A stretch of DNA of 23,259 bases from the NCBI GenBank assembly GCA_937885175.1, contig CAKZZO010000024.1, forward strand, positions 1 through 23,259, read 5' to 3'. Made by a program: the position numbers and the translations under genes. Under the pieces are notes generated by a model that worked only from the letters and a program-made list of their open reading frames with translations, was not told where the DNA came from and made no database searches. Shown in pieces: positions 22,310 to 23,259 of the stretch; the first letter of the stretch is position 1, and each line of letters starts with the position of its first letter. The stretch comes from an uncultured Treponema sp. (GTDB lineage Bacteria; Spirochaetota; Spirochaetia; Treponematales; Treponemataceae).

Positions 22310-23176
22310 TTGAAAAGATTCATTCTGTTTCTGACAGTTCTGTTTCTCACCTCAGTGCATCTTTTTGCAGCACCGCTTACCATTGATTATTACGGTGTAG
22401 TCTCCCAGTCCACGGACACCAGCATCCTGAAAATGGCTCAGGACATCTTTCTGACCCAGTTAAAATCCATTGACCAGCTTCGTGTTGACGACAGGAGACC
22501 TGACGCCACAAGAACACTCCAGTCTCTTCCCGTCATCGCAGACCCCAGTCATGTTTCTTTCTATGCGGAAATAAACGAAGCGTCAGCCAGCAGTGCCGCA
22601 GTTGAATGGAAATGCACCTTTACCGCTGTCGGAACAGACGGAAAACGCTATTCAAAAACAGAGCAGTATGACTCTTACTACAAGATTCTGGTTGGAGCAA
22701 AGTCTGCAATTGAAGACGTGTTGAGTCAGCTGCCCTCTCAAAACACACAGCAGGCAGTTTCAGCCCAGACAGAGCGTTCTGCCCCTAGGGCATTAAAGGC
22801 GGAATCCCTTGCCGGCACCTGGAGCGGAGAACCCTATACCGATAAAATCGTACTCCTGCGGGGTGGCAGGGGATTCGTGATTTTCAAGAACGGCGCATCC
22901 ATGAATATTGCAGTCAAAGTGGTTGACACCGACAAAAACGGCAACATCTCTCAAATAGAAGTGGCACAGGTAGGAAAACCAAACGCATCATTCTACCCCG
23001 CCCTGCCCCGTGAAACCGCCCTTGCCTCTGCCGCTACGGCAAAGCCCATCATCTGGACTTTTCAGGTGACACCTGACGGAGTTCTTTCCGGCACCAAGAA
23101 AACCCTTGTCGCCTCCACAGACAGTCCAACAGGTGTTGCAGAAGGCACTGAATCTGTTTCCTGGACAAAGAAATAA
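22310..23176 (+). CDS. Secreted protein of unknown function downstream of smpB
   Basis: A protein of about 288 residues that I do not recognise. I chose TTG at 22310, which gives (M)KRFILFLTVLFLTSVHLFA, a clear signal peptide with probable cleavage before Ala-Pro. GGGGAAA lies upstream. The frame stays open back to 22202, overlapping smpB, but that extension looks non-coding. The mature N-terminal part (about 20-150) looks like an alpha/beta domain with DYYGVVSQSTDTSILKMAQD. A short Gln/Ser/Ala linker follows. The C-terminal part begins SLAGTWSGEPYTDKIVLLRG and has alternating strands, suggesting a small beta-barrel or lipocalin-like fold. There is no lipobox Cys, so it is probably periplasmic. 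The gap to smpB is 73 bases with no clear promoter or terminator. Confidence 0.7.
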   Translation: MKRFILFLTVLFLTSVHLFAAPLTIDYYGVVSQSTDTSILKMAQDIFLTQLKSIDQLRVDDRRPDATRTLQSLPVIADPSHVSFYAEINEASASSAAVEWKCTFTAVGTDGKRYSKTEQYDSYYKILVGAKSAIEDVLSQLPSQNTQQAVSAQTERSAPRALKAESLAGTWSGEPYTDKIVLLRGGRGFVIFKNGASMNIAVKVVDTDKNGNISQIEVAQVGKPNASFYPALPRETALASAATAKPIIWTFQVTPDGVLSGTKKTLVASTDSPTGVAEGTESVSWTKK

Positions 23177-23259
23177 ATCAGCCTTCCCTTCCGTATGAAC
23201 AAAAGCAGGGCAAACGCATTATAATCCATTCACAAGTAAGACAAAAAGGGCACAGGTAA
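23177..23259. other. Right-edge intergenic stretch with a possible -10 element
   Basis: No gene or terminator is evident after the stop at 23176. TATAAT occurs at 23220-23225 on the plus strand. TGAACA at 23196-23201, 18 bases upstream, is a poor -35. It may drive a plus-strand gene beyond the window. Confidence 0.3.

Overview
The window is a chromosomal segment from a spirochete, most likely a Treponema with intermediate GC. The evidence is the gene order flbD-motA-motB-fliL-fliM-fliY-fliO-fliP-fliQ-fliR-flhB-flhA-flhF-flhG. It includes a long FliY with a CheC-like part, and a fliA/fapA block with treponeme-style small proteins follows. No phage, insertion sequence, CRISPR, rRNA or tRNA was seen. 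The species cannot be named from the sequence alone.

Positions 93-17566, all minus strand, form one very compact motility operon read from right to left. flbD, motA, motB and fliL supply stator functions, and fliM and fliY form the switch. fliO, fliP, fliQ, fliR, flhB and flhA build the flagellar type III export gate, and flhF and flhG control flagellar number and placement. After a 96-base gap holding a candidate internal promoter inside a large inverted repeat come a two-helix membrane protein with a long disordered tail, the flagellar sigma factor FliA, a FapA (DUF342) protein with a Jag-N domain, a 109-residue hydrophilic protein, and a SwrB-like membrane/coiled-coil/HTH protein. Many junctions overlap (TAATG, ATGA), so translational coupling is likely. 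The usual treponemal upstream genes (fliK-like, flgD, flgE) are not here: the operon starts at flbD.

Positions 17729-19806, plus strand, carry a divergent OmpR-type response regulator and its sensor kinase, overlapping by ATGA. The kinase gene runs convergently into a minus-strand pair: hemW, and upstream of it a signal peptidase I homologue that has lost both catalytic residues (Ser to Ala, Lys to Arg). That homologue is divergent from smpB. The short lepB-smpB gap shows back-to-back promoters sharing one palindromic -35 hexamer. Each -10 lies six bases before an ATG that has no Shine-Dalgarno sequence, so both genes look leaderless. A secreted protein of unknown function follows smpB.

The points most worth following up are the leaderless divergent promoter pair, the catalytically dead-looking signal peptidase, the degenerate CheC-type sites and methionine/glycine-rich linker in FliY, and the promoter-in-hairpin element ahead of the fliA block.
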